Assembly: GCA_025936115.1 (NCBI GenBank)
Contig: JAICTZ010000054.1
Coordinates: 1 to 44,896 of the forward strand
DNA length: 44,896 nucleotides
Source of the DNA: Polyangiaceae bacterium
Lineage (GTDB): Bacteria; Myxococcota_A; Polyangia; Polyangiales; Polyangiaceae
Direction: 5' to 3'
Shown: positions 8,028-18,217 of the stretch, in pieces
Layout: the number at the start of each line of letters is the position of its first letter
Numbering within the stretch: the first letter of the stretch is position 1
Notes under the pieces: generated by a model
Told to the model about the DNA's origin: nothing
Seen by the model: the letters and a program-made list of their open reading frames with translations, nothing else
Database searches by the model: none
Program-made: the position numbers and the translations under genes

Positions 8028-8056
8028 GGGGCCTGCGGAAAAGGACGCTAGCAGCT

Positions 8057-9004
8057 TCAGCTCCCGAGCACGAGATCGGCTCGGAGCACGCGGCCGTTCA
8101 CGAGATCGCGCCCGCTCGCGATACGCCGGCCTTCGAGCTGTGCGCTCACGAGCTCGAGCGAACCCCGGCCGGTCATGACGAACGGCACGCCGCGCTCGAC
8201 GTGGACGCTGCCCGCTGTGCCCCCGAGCGTGTCCTCGCGCACTTGCACGTTTGCGATGCGGAGCGTCTTACCGCCGAGCGTCGTGAACGCGCCGGGTCGT
8301 GGCGCGAGGCCGCGTACCAGATTTTTGAGCTCGGCCGCCGGCTTCGCGAAATCGATGCGTCCCGCGTCGCGCTCGAGCGGCGGCGCGTACGTCGCGAGCG
8401 CTTCGTCTTGCGCTTCGGCCCTGAGCTCGCCGCGGACGGCCCGCGGTAGATCCGTGCGCACCATCGACGCGGCGAGCTCCGCGAGCCGCTCGGTGAGCTC
8501 GCCTCCGGTTTCGTCCGCACCAATCGGGATCGCGTGCCGGCTCAGGACGGCGCCCGTGTCCATGCCCGCGTCCATTTGCATGAGCGAGACACCGGTCTCC
8601 GTTTCGCCACGTAGAATGGACCAGGCGATCGGTGCTGCTCCCCGATAACGAGGCAGAAGCGAGGCATGTAGGTTGATGGCGCCACGCGGCGCCGCTTCGA
8701 GCACATCGACCGGCAAAATGCGTCCGTACGCGAGCACGACGAGCACGTCCGGTCGCCGCGCAAGGACCCAGTCTCTGAGCTCCCCCGTGCGAACTTTGAG
8801 CGGTTGCGTCACCTCGATACCGAGCTCGAGCGCCAACGTTTTTACGGGCGGCGCGTGGAGCTCGAGTCCCCGGCCAGAAGGCCGATCCGGTTGCGTCACG
8901 ACCCCCACGACCTCCGCGACTTCAGTGAGCGCGCGGAGCGAGCCGAGCGCGATGGCAGGCGTGCCAAAAAAAAGTGCTCGGAATGGGACTGGCTTTCCGT
9001 TCAT
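8057..9004 (-). CDS. fmt: Methionyl-tRNA formyltransferase
   Basis: This enzyme transfers a formyl group from 10-formyl-tetrahydrofolate to initiator Met-tRNA. The 315-residue length is typical. The protein starts with the Rossmann segment FRALFFGTPAIALGSL and carries the folate-binding signature NLHASLLPRYRGAAPI and the motif MQMDAGMDTGAVL. The C-terminal domain runs from about residue 210. The ATG at 9004 gives a normal N-terminus. The common partner def (peptide deformylase) is not beside it; instead the HExxH gene follows 29 bp downstream. The gene is divergent from lon across a 100-bp gap. Confidence 0.95.
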   Translation of the reverse strand: MNGKPVPFRALFFGTPAIALGSLRALTEVAEVVGVVTQPDRPSGRGLELHAPPVKTLALELGIEVTQPLKVRTGELRDWVLARRPDVLVVLAYGRILPVDVLEAAPRGAINLHASLLPRYRGAAPIAWSILRGETETGVSLMQMDAGMDTGAVLSRHAIPIGADETGGELTERLAELAASMVRTDLPRAVRGELRAEAQDEALATYAPPLERDAGRIDFAKPAAELKNLVRGLAPRPGAFTTLGGKTLRIANVQVREDTLGGTAGSVHVERGVPFVMTGRGSLELVSAQLEGRRIASGRDLVNGRVLRADLVLGS

Positions 9005-9104
9005 GACTGATTACGTTGCGATCCTATGCGGTCCCAGCCGACGTCGCGAGCCTGAAGGTCGCGTCACGGACTGGGACGTGAATTGACGAAGCCTGGAGCC
9101 GAAG

Positions 9105-11555
<2,451 letters not shown>

Positions 11556-11577
11556 CGGCGCTCTCGGCTCGATAGCG

Positions 11578-11619
11578 AAGCGAAGCGGGTCCGGCGAAGC
11601 CAGGGCCCGCTTTGCTTTT
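11578..11619. terminator. Terminator after lon
   Basis: A 15-bp stem with two wobble pairs is formed by AAGCGAAGCGGGTCC (11578-11592) and GGGCCCGCTTTGCTT (11603-11617), followed by TT. It sits 22 bases after the lon stop and before the convergent kinase gene. The A/T-containing outer stem suggests it could act in both directions. Confidence 0.75.
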
Positions 11620-11642
11620 GTGCGCTTTCCGCTGCGGCTCGT

Positions 11643-12446
11643 TCAGCTCTGCCAGAGGCGGATACCGCCCGTCATGCCGTCGACGTTCGTGAAGGTGCGG
11701 ACGTTCTTGGGCAGGCTGCCGCGCAGGTGCGTCACGTTGCCGCCGCCGAGGTGAATGATGCGGGGGCTGAAGGTGAGGGTGACCTGAGCGAGCGCCTCGA
11801 GCACGCGCGTGGTCCAGTGTTTTTTGCCGATACGCTTGAGCTCGGCGTCCATCACGCGCTCTTCGTAGGTCTTGCCCTTTTTGAAGGGATGATGGCCAAG
11901 CTCGAGGTTCGGGACGAGCCGACCGTCGATGTAGATGGCGGAGCCGAGGCCGGTGCCGAGCGTCAGCACCATTTCGACACCGCGACCTTCGATGACGCCG
12001 TAGCCCTGGAGGTCCGCGTCGTTGATGACGCGCACGGGCACGCGCGTGAGAGTCGTGAGCTCGCGCTCGAGCGGATAGAGCTTCCAGTAGCGAGGCCCGA
12101 GGTTCGCCGCAGTGTGGACGACTCCGTCGATGACGACGCCAGGGAAGCCGACCGACACGCGATCGAAGCGAGGCTGCGCCGGGAGCATGCTGCGAATGAC
12201 CTCGAGCACGGCGGCGGGCTTGGCCGGGTGCGGCGTGAGCATGCGCGCCCGTTCGCTGATGGGGCGGCCGCGGGGGTCGAGCACGATCATTTTGATGCCC
12301 GTCCCGCCGATGTCGATGCACAGCGTGGCGACGGAGCGCGTGCGGTTCGGGGTCGGCTCGTCGAGGGGACGGCCACGGACCAAGGCATGACGAGCGGCGA
12401 CGCGTCGGCCGCTCAGGACGCGTGGATCTTTGGGCTTGAGAGGCAT
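11643..12446 (-). CDS. Polyphosphate-glucokinase-like ROK-family sugar kinase
   Basis: The 267-residue protein has the ROK/hexokinase ATPase fold. Phosphate-1 motif is CIDIGGTGIKMIVLD (about 43-57), followed by the catalytic region RVINDADLQGYG and the phosphate-2 motif LTLGTGLGSAIY. The string LELGHHPFKKGKTYEERV closely resembles polyphosphate glucokinases (PPGK), which phosphorylate glucose with polyphosphate or ATP. A longer open frame reaches 12989, but the first 181 residues of it are Arg-rich and unlike the family, so the ATG at 12446 is chosen. Glucose is the most likely substrate; the phosphate donor cannot be read from sequence. The gene is divergent from the papain-like lipoprotein gene. 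Confidence 0.8.
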   Translation of the reverse strand: MPLKPKDPRVLSGRRVAARHALVRGRPLDEPTPNRTRSVATLCIDIGGTGIKMIVLDPRGRPISERARMLTPHPAKPAAVLEVIRSMLPAQPRFDRVSVGFPGVVIDGVVHTAANLGPRYWKLYPLERELTTLTRVPVRVINDADLQGYGVIEGRGVEMVLTLGTGLGSAIYIDGRLVPNLELGHHPFKKGKTYEERVMDAELKRIGKKHWTTRVLEALAQVTLTFSPRIIHLGGGNVTHLRGSLPKNVRTFTNVDGMTGGIRLWQS

Positions 12447-12510
12447 GCGTGAAAAAGGAATCGGGCGGAGAGCTCGGCCGACGCTAGCGGAATCCGGCGA
12501 CGTTGTCTCA

Positions 12511-12522
12511 CGAGAATTCTCG
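12511..12522. promoter_or_regulatory. 12-bp palindrome in a divergent promoter region
   Basis: CGAGAATTCTCG is a perfect palindrome near the centre of the 141-bp gap between the sugar kinase and the lipoprotein gene. Its position suits an operator serving both genes. No repressor is encoded next to it, so this is only a candidate. Confidence 0.3.
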
Positions 12523-12587
12523 GTAGAAGTGGGCCGTGGCAGCAAGCGAGTTGCGAGCCGTGCGCGGGAGCGAGAAGATGTCCTATC

Positions 12588-14303
12588 TTGCGGCTCTTCG
12601 CGCGCCGGTCGGAGTTTCGGAGCGGGCTCGTCGTGCTCGCGGCCGCGGCTGCGTGCGCGGTGGGGTGTGACACGAAGCGACGCTCGGGTGGTCCCATGGT
12701 GGTGCGCGCTGCGGAGGTAGCACGGGCGCAGCCCCACGTGAGCATGCAGCCCCTGGCTGCTCGAGCGAGCGACCCACGCGCCGCCGCGCCCGACGAAGCG
12801 AGCTGCAGCGCGCGGCTCGAGCGGGCACGGGGCCTCACCGGGAGCGTGCTCGCCGATTTGCCCCGCTCGGCGCGGGCGTCGTTGCTGGCGCAGGTGAAAG
12901 CGACGCCCGTGGTGTTCTTCGAGCCGCCCGCTGCGACGAGCGCCGATCCGGTGGTGCGCCAATGGCGCGGCGAGCTCACGCGGAGTCAACTGCCCGGCCG
13001 CGTGCTCGCGCGTTTACTCCATCGCTTCCGGCGCTACCCGGCGTTCTTGCGCGAGGTGATCCTCACCGACGGCTACGTGTACGCCACCGAGCCGGCGCTC
13101 GCCGTGACGCTCGCCGAAGGCGTGACGCCGGGCGCGCTCTTTCGCGAACGAAGCATCGTGATCGAGCGCGGAGCCACGAAACTTAGGGCCGAAAGCGACG
13201 AACAGGGCGGCTACCGCTACGTCGACGGTCCCGAGCGGGGCAAGGCGGCGCGCCTCGTGCTCTTCGACCGCGTGTTCGCCGCGGGCGCCAGCGTGAGCCC
13301 CCCGCATCACGCCGATCTCGAGCCGCTGCGCGACGAGCTCGGCTTCGACGAGCTCGAGCTCGACCGCGCGACAGCTGACGGAATCGTCGCGCGGGCGCGC
13401 TACGGCGAGCTCCGCGTGCCCACGCTCCTCACGCGCCGGGGCACGACCCTCGAGCGCGCTTGCGAAGCGCCCGGCGCCTCGGCTCCGAAGCTCGCCGCGT
13501 TTCGCGCCGAGCGCGCGAAGCGGCAGCAGGGCGTCGAGCGCGTCCGAGCGGCCATCCTCGAAGGCGTCGACGAGAGTCTGCCCTTCGACGAGCCGCGCAC
13601 CGAGTTCGGGCAGCAAGACGGCAAGCTGCGACAAGAGTGGCGGCAGGCGTATTTCCAGCGCGCCAGCCACTACGACTTCAACGGCGACACCTACCGGGTC
13701 TTCGACGCCGCGGGGCGGCCGCTCGTGCCCGAAGTGTGCATCGACTTCGTCGTCGACAGCCTCGAGCGCGCCGGGGGCGCTTGGTACGCTCGCGCGGGAG
13801 AAGCGCCCGCCCACGCGCCGGGCAGCATCGACTTCGACGGGACCGGGATGCTCAACCGGCGCAATGTCGAGGAGTTCCTCGCGCTCGCGCGGCGCCGCAG
13901 CGACTGGTTCGACCTGCGCCCGGCGCCGCCCGAGGAGCAGGTGCCGTTCAAGTGGCGTGACCGGTTTTTCTCGCAGCTTTATGCCCACCGCGCCGAGTAC
14001 CAGCCGGGTGACATCGTCGTGATTTTGGGGGAGCGAGACGACGCGAAGCTCCACTACCACTCGTTCTTCGTGTTCGACGCCGATCCGGTGACGGGCATGC
14101 CGACCCTGGTCGCTGGCAACTCAGGCCGTCCTCGCGTGCGGGCCTGGGCGGCGGAAATGGCGTCGGCGCCGAAACGCAGCGTCTTTGCTCGGGTCCGGCT
14201 CCGCTCGACCTTCCTCGAGCAAACGGGCGTCGCGCGGCCGGGCGCCCCGCAGAGGCCCTTGACCGCCAAGGCCGAGCCACTAAGGTCACCGGCCTCCCCA
14301 TGA
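12588..14303 (+). CDS. Lipoprotein with papain-like (NlpC/P60-type) features
   Basis: The 571-residue product has a lipoprotein signal: Arg-rich start, hydrophobic LVVLAAAAACA, lipobox AVGC (C27). A TTG at 12588 is the start that includes the whole signal. The C-terminal part resembles papain-like NlpC/P60 folds. A Cys starts a helix (EVCIDFVVDSLERAG, C384), a strand carries His (LHYHSFFVF, H489/H491), and AGNSGRP follows. In this fold Cys and His are catalytic. Substrates could be peptidoglycan peptides or proteins, which is inference. The residues between the signal and about 330 match no family I know. The stop overlaps the homoserine dehydrogenase start as ATGA, an odd partner for an exported protein. 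Confidence 0.65.
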   Translation: MRLFARRSEFRSGLVVLAAAAACAVGCDTKRRSGGPMVVRAAEVARAQPHVSMQPLAARASDPRAAAPDEASCSARLERARGLTGSVLADLPRSARASLLAQVKATPVVFFEPPAATSADPVVRQWRGELTRSQLPGRVLARLLHRFRRYPAFLREVILTDGYVYATEPALAVTLAEGVTPGALFRERSIVIERGATKLRAESDEQGGYRYVDGPERGKAARLVLFDRVFAAGASVSPPHHADLEPLRDELGFDELELDRATADGIVARARYGELRVPTLLTRRGTTLERACEAPGASAPKLAAFRAERAKRQQGVERVRAAILEGVDESLPFDEPRTEFGQQDGKLRQEWRQAYFQRASHYDFNGDTYRVFDAAGRPLVPEVCIDFVVDSLERAGGAWYARAGEAPAHAPGSIDFDGTGMLNRRNVEEFLALARRRSDWFDLRPAPPEEQVPFKWRDRFFSQLYAHRAEYQPGDIVVILGERDDAKLHYHSFFVFDADPVTGMPTLVAGNSGRPRVRAWAAEMASAPKRSVFARVRLRSTFLEQTGVARPGAPQRPLTAKAEPLRSPASP

Positions 14304-15613
14304 AGAGCGAGCTCGGATCCAGCGTGCGCGTGGCCCTTCTCGGCTGCGGCACCGTCGGTGGCGGCGTCCTGCGCCTGCTTCGCGATAACGGCTCGGTGCT
14401 GTTCCCGCGTATCGGCGCGCCGATCGAAGTCACGCACGTGCTCGTGCAGAACCTCGACAAGCCGCGCGTCCCGGAGTGCAAGCGCGAATGGCTCACGACC
14501 GATCCCGACGTGATCTTCAACGACGAGAAGGTCGACGTCGTGCTCGAGGTGATGGGCGGTGAACAGCCCGCGTGGAGCTACATCGAGCGCGCGCTCGAGG
14601 GCGGTAAGGCCGCCGTCACGGCGAACAAACTGCTCATCGCCAAACATGGTCCCGCGCTCGTAGCGCGCGCGATCGCCAAGGGCACCGATCTGGCGTTCGA
14701 GGCCTCCGTCGGCGGCGGCATCCCCATCATCCGAACCCTGCGCGAAGCGCTCTCGAGCGACTCGGTCTCGAGCGTGCACGCCATCCTGAACGGCACCTCG
14801 AACTACATCCTGACGCGTATGCGCGACGCCGGGCTTTCGTTCTCGGTGGCGCTCAAGGAAGCACAGGACCTCGGCTACGCCGAAGCCGATCCGACGCTCG
14901 ACGTCGACGGTCACGACGCGGCGCAGAAGCTCATCGTCATGGCCATGCTCGCCTTCGCCGCGCAGGTCGACACCACGAAGATGGTCGTCGAAGGCATCCG
15001 CTCGCTCGACGAGGCCGATTTCGCCTTCGCCGAACGCTTCGGCTTCACGCTGAAGCACCTCGGCATCGGCCACGATCGCGGCGAAAAGGTCGAGCTCCGC
15101 GTGCACCCGGCGCTCGTGCGTAAAAACAGCGTGCTCGCCAACGTCGACGGCGTCTTGAACGGCATGTTCGTGATGGGACGCGCGCTCGGTCCGTGCCTGC
15201 TCGTCGGGCGCGGCGCGGGCGACATGCCGACGGCGGTGAGCGTCGTCGCCGATCTCGTCGACGTGGCGCGCGCGCGCATCGAAGGCCAGCCCGGCTTGAT
15301 GACGCGCGGGATCCAGCTCAAGCAGCGCGGCCTCTTGCCGCAGGACGACGTGGTCACGCGTTACTACCTGCGTTTCGACGTGGGTGATCACCCGGGCGTC
15401 ATCGGCACCATCGCCTCGGCGCTCGGCGCCGAAGGCGTGAGCATCGAACAGATGGTGCAGGAAGGCCGCGCCGACGGTGAAGGCGGCGCCGTGCCCGTGT
15501 GCATCATCACGCACGTGTCGAAAGAGGGAGCCGTGCGGCGCGCGATCGCCGCCATCGAAAAGCAGCCGTTCCTCCGCGGACGGCCGCGGCTCTTGCGTAT
15601 CGAGGAGGTTTGA
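14300..15613 (+). CDS. hom: Homoserine dehydrogenase
   Basis: The enzyme reduces aspartate semialdehyde to homoserine with NAD(P)H, on the path to threonine and methionine. The 437-residue protein has the nucleotide-binding loop LLGCGTVGGGV, the family signature around GGGIPIIRTLREAL and LNGTSNYILTRM, and a C-terminal ACT domain from about 355 (VGDHPGVIGTIASALG) that usually mediates threonine feedback. It is the monofunctional form, without aspartokinase. It overlaps the upstream lipoprotein gene by 4 bp and is followed immediately by murI. Confidence 0.95.
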   Translation: MKSELGSSVRVALLGCGTVGGGVLRLLRDNGSVLFPRIGAPIEVTHVLVQNLDKPRVPECKREWLTTDPDVIFNDEKVDVVLEVMGGEQPAWSYIERALEGGKAAVTANKLLIAKHGPALVARAIAKGTDLAFEASVGGGIPIIRTLREALSSDSVSSVHAILNGTSNYILTRMRDAGLSFSVALKEAQDLGYAEADPTLDVDGHDAAQKLIVMAMLAFAAQVDTTKMVVEGIRSLDEADFAFAERFGFTLKHLGIGHDRGEKVELRVHPALVRKNSVLANVDGVLNGMFVMGRALGPCLLVGRGAGDMPTAVSVVADLVDVARARIEGQPGLMTRGIQLKQRGLLPQDDVVTRYYLRFDVGDHPGVIGTIASALGAEGVSIEQMVQEGRADGEGGAVPVCIITHVSKEGAVRRAIAAIEKQPFLRGRPRLLRIEEV

Positions 15614-15627
15614 CCCCGCGGGCTCAC

Positions 15628-16479
15628 GTGCCGCGGGGCGACGCGCCGCTCGGCGTGTTCGACTCCGGGCTCGGCGGGCTCACGGTGGTGCGCGCGCTCC
15701 GGCAGGCCTTGCCACGCGAGCGCATCGTCTACCTCGGCGATACGGCGCGTGTGCCGTACGGCACGCGCTCGGCGGAAACGGTGCTGCGCTACGCGCGCGG
15801 GTGCGCTCGCGTGCTCATCGAGCGCGGCGTGAAGGCGCTCGTCGTGGCGTGCAATACGGTGAGCGCCGTCGCGCTCGACATGTTGCGCGCCGAGCTCGAT
15901 TTGCCCGTGCTCGGGGTGGTCGAACCCGGCGCGCGCGCAGCCGTCGGCGCGCTCGGTCGCTTGGCGGACGCGGGCGGCGCACGCATCGGCGTGCTCGGTA
16001 CGCAGGGCACCATCGCGTCGGGCGCGTACCCTCGAGCAATCGGTCGGCTCACGACGCGCGTCGAAGTCGTCGGCGCGGCCGCGCCGCTGCTCGTGCCGCT
16101 CGTCGAAGAGGGCTGGCTCGAAGGCGAGGTGCCGCGACTCGCCGTCGAGCGCTACCTCGCGCCGCTCGTCGCCGCGGGCGCGCGCGTGATCGTGCTCGGC
16201 TGCACGCATTACCCGCTGCTCGCGCCGCTCATTTCGGAGGTCGCCGCACGACTGGCCGGCGTGGAGGTCGCCGTGGTCGACAGCGCCGTCGCGACCGCGG
16301 ACGACGTCGTGGCTTGGATCGACGACGAACGCATTCCGAGCGCGCCCGTGGCGTCCGCTCCTGCCACGCTCGACGTGCTGGTGACGGATCGGCCCGGCAG
16401 CTTTCAAGCGATGGCCGGCCGTTTTTTGGGGGGCACCGCACCCGACGTGAGCCAAATCGATCTCGCCGCCCAGGCTTAG
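15628..16479 (+). CDS. murI: Glutamate racemase
   Basis: It makes D-glutamate for peptidoglycan. The sequence has GVFDSGLGGLTV at the N-terminus and the two catalytic cysteines C75 (VVACNT) and C192 (LGCTHYPLL). With the GTG start at 15628 the protein is 283 residues. An alternative TTG at 15610 overlaps the hom stop (TTGA), with GAGGAGG directly before it at a very short spacing. The frame is open further upstream to 15499, but that part lies inside hom and is Arg-rich. Expression is probably coupled to hom. Confidence 0.93.
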   Translation: MPRGDAPLGVFDSGLGGLTVVRALRQALPRERIVYLGDTARVPYGTRSAETVLRYARGCARVLIERGVKALVVACNTVSAVALDMLRAELDLPVLGVVEPGARAAVGALGRLADAGGARIGVLGTQGTIASGAYPRAIGRLTTRVEVVGAAAPLLVPLVEEGWLEGEVPRLAVERYLAPLVAAGARVIVLGCTHYPLLAPLISEVAARLAGVEVAVVDSAVATADDVVAWIDDERIPSAPVASAPATLDVLVTDRPGSFQAMAGRFLGGTAPDVSQIDLAAQA

Positions 16480-16587
16480 CTGCCGAGTCGCACGCTCGCT
16501 CGGTGTCGGCTCACGACCGGCGGGCGGGCAAGGCGAGGGAAGCGGGGGCAGCTTTGGCCCGTAGAGCGTCTGGAGTATCTAGGCAGT

Positions 16588-18060
16588 GTGGATTCGGACG
16601 CGGAGGTCGCTCGGGCGAGACTCGGCCGCACGGTGGGCGGGCGCTGGCTGCTCGAGCACGTGCTCGGTACGGGCGGCATGGGCGCGGTCTACGCCGCGCG
16701 GAGTCCGGACGGGTTGGTCGCGGCCATCAAAATCCTACATCCCGAGATGGGAGCCCGCCGTGAAGTTCGTGAGCGCTTCCTGCGAGAAGGCTCGGCGGCG
16801 AGTAAAATCGGGCACGCGGGAGTCGTGCAGATGCTCGGGCAGGGAGACGGCGAAGAGGCGTTTCTGGCCATGGAACTGCTCGTAGGTGAGACGCTGCGCG
16901 ACCGCGTCCGGCGTCACGGGCGCTTGCCGCTCGACGAGGTGCTCGAGTTTGCGGCGGAGGTGCTCGACGTGCTCGTGGCCGCGCACGAGCGCGGCGTCGT
17001 TCATCGCGATCTCAAACCGGATAACCTCTTCATCACGCTCGACAACCACGTCAAAGTGCTCGACTTCGGGCTTGCGCGCTTGCTCGACGGCGTGGCGGAT
17101 GGACAGCACACGCGCACGGGCGTCGCGCTCGGCACGCTCGCGTACATGGCGCCCGAGCAAGCGCTCGGACGCCGCACGGAGATCGACGGCCGCGTCGACC
17201 TGTTCGCCCTCGGCGCGACGATGTTCCGCGTGCTCTCGGGGCGGCGCGTGCACGAGGCCGAGAGCGAGGCGGAGCTCTTGATGGCGATGGCGTCGCGACC
17301 GGCGCCGCCCTTGCGCGCGGTTCTGCCGGAGGTGCCGGCGAACGTGGCGGCGGTCGTCGATTTGGCGCTCGCCTTCTCGCGCGACGCCCGCTACCCGGAC
17401 GCGCGCACGATGCGCTCGGATCTCGCAGCGGTGCGGCAGGGCGGAGCGCCACCCTACGCGACGGCCCGCCTCGCGGCGCGCGACGAGCGCACGCGTCCCG
17501 AGCAACCTGCGGCGTCACAGCGCACGCAGCCGCTCGAGGTGCAGCCGCCCGTGAGCCAGCGCACGGTGCCGCTCGCGGCGTACACCGAGGCGCGCTCGCC
17601 GTATTCCGCCGGTCCGGCAGCGCCCGACACGCCGCTCGTGGTACCGGCGACGCGCACGGAGCCGCTCCCCCGCGTACCCGCTCCTGCCGCGCCAATCGTT
17701 CGGACCGAACTGCTGCCCGCTCACGTCCCGCACCCCGCGCAAGCCTTGCCGAGGGCGCGGCGCGCTCGCAAAAACGTGGTTCTCGGCGTCGGTGCGCTCG
17801 TCGTCGCGGGCATCGCGGTCGCGGGAGCCCTGATCTATTACGCTCTCGCGCGAAAGCCGTCGGGCATGAACGCGGCGCAAGCGATGCCGACGTCGAGTGC
17901 GCTCGCCGTCCCAGCGTCGACGATTCGGGCGTCGCCTGCAGCAGTGCCGGCGCCGGCTGGCGCCGCGAGCGCCAGCGCCAGTCCTCCAACTTCGAGTGCC
18001 GCGGGCCCCGCGGCGCCGCGTCCTCGACATCGGCGGCACGGTCGCGGACCGCACGGCTGA
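16588..18060 (+). CDS. Ser/Thr protein kinase, Hanks type, with one membrane helix
   Basis: The 490-residue protein has a complete N-terminal kinase domain: Gly-rich loop LGTGGMGAVY, ATP lysine K48 (AAIKIL), HRDLKPDN with catalytic D141, DFG at D159, and the APE-like MAPEQALG. A Pro/Thr-rich juxtamembrane stretch follows; it contains repeated RTEPLP/RTQPLE/RTVPLA motifs that could be autophosphorylation sites. A membrane helix lies at about 396-420 (NVVLGVGALVVAGIAVAGALI), and the tail outside is short, Ala/Ser/Pro-rich and not a recognisable sensor. The start is GTG. Such kinases are abundant in myxobacteria; the substrate is unknown. The 108-bp gap after murI suggests its own promoter. Confidence 0.92.
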   Translation: MDSDAEVARARLGRTVGGRWLLEHVLGTGGMGAVYAARSPDGLVAAIKILHPEMGARREVRERFLREGSAASKIGHAGVVQMLGQGDGEEAFLAMELLVGETLRDRVRRHGRLPLDEVLEFAAEVLDVLVAAHERGVVHRDLKPDNLFITLDNHVKVLDFGLARLLDGVADGQHTRTGVALGTLAYMAPEQALGRRTEIDGRVDLFALGATMFRVLSGRRVHEAESEAELLMAMASRPAPPLRAVLPEVPANVAAVVDLALAFSRDARYPDARTMRSDLAAVRQGGAPPYATARLAARDERTRPEQPAASQRTQPLEVQPPVSQRTVPLAAYTEARSPYSAGPAAPDTPLVVPATRTEPLPRVPAPAAPIVRTELLPAHVPHPAQALPRARRARKNVVLGVGALVVAGIAVAGALIYYALARKPSGMNAAQAMPTSSALAVPASTIRASPAAVPAPAGAASASASPPTSSAAGPAAPRPRHRRHGRGPHG

Positions 18061-18217
18061 TGCGCGCGGCTCTCGTTGATAGCGCGGCGGGAGCACGCGG
18101 TCACCGCCCGAACGTGAGCGGCGCCGCGACGCAACTCGGAGGGACCTCGCTCATGGAGGCCTCGATTGAGCAGCAGCAGCGCTTGACGGGCCTGCACGAC
18201 TTCGGTACTCAAAGCCC

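Noticed and set aside
12447..12989. N-terminal extension of the sugar kinase
   Set aside because: The upstream 181 codons are Arg-rich, overlap the divergent lipoprotein gene and have no ROK sequence; the ATG at 12446 gives a normal-sized kinase.
16480..16587. Sigma-54 promoter before the Ser/Thr kinase
   Set aside because: TGGCCC is followed by no GC dinucleotide at the required spacing; the match is too weak.
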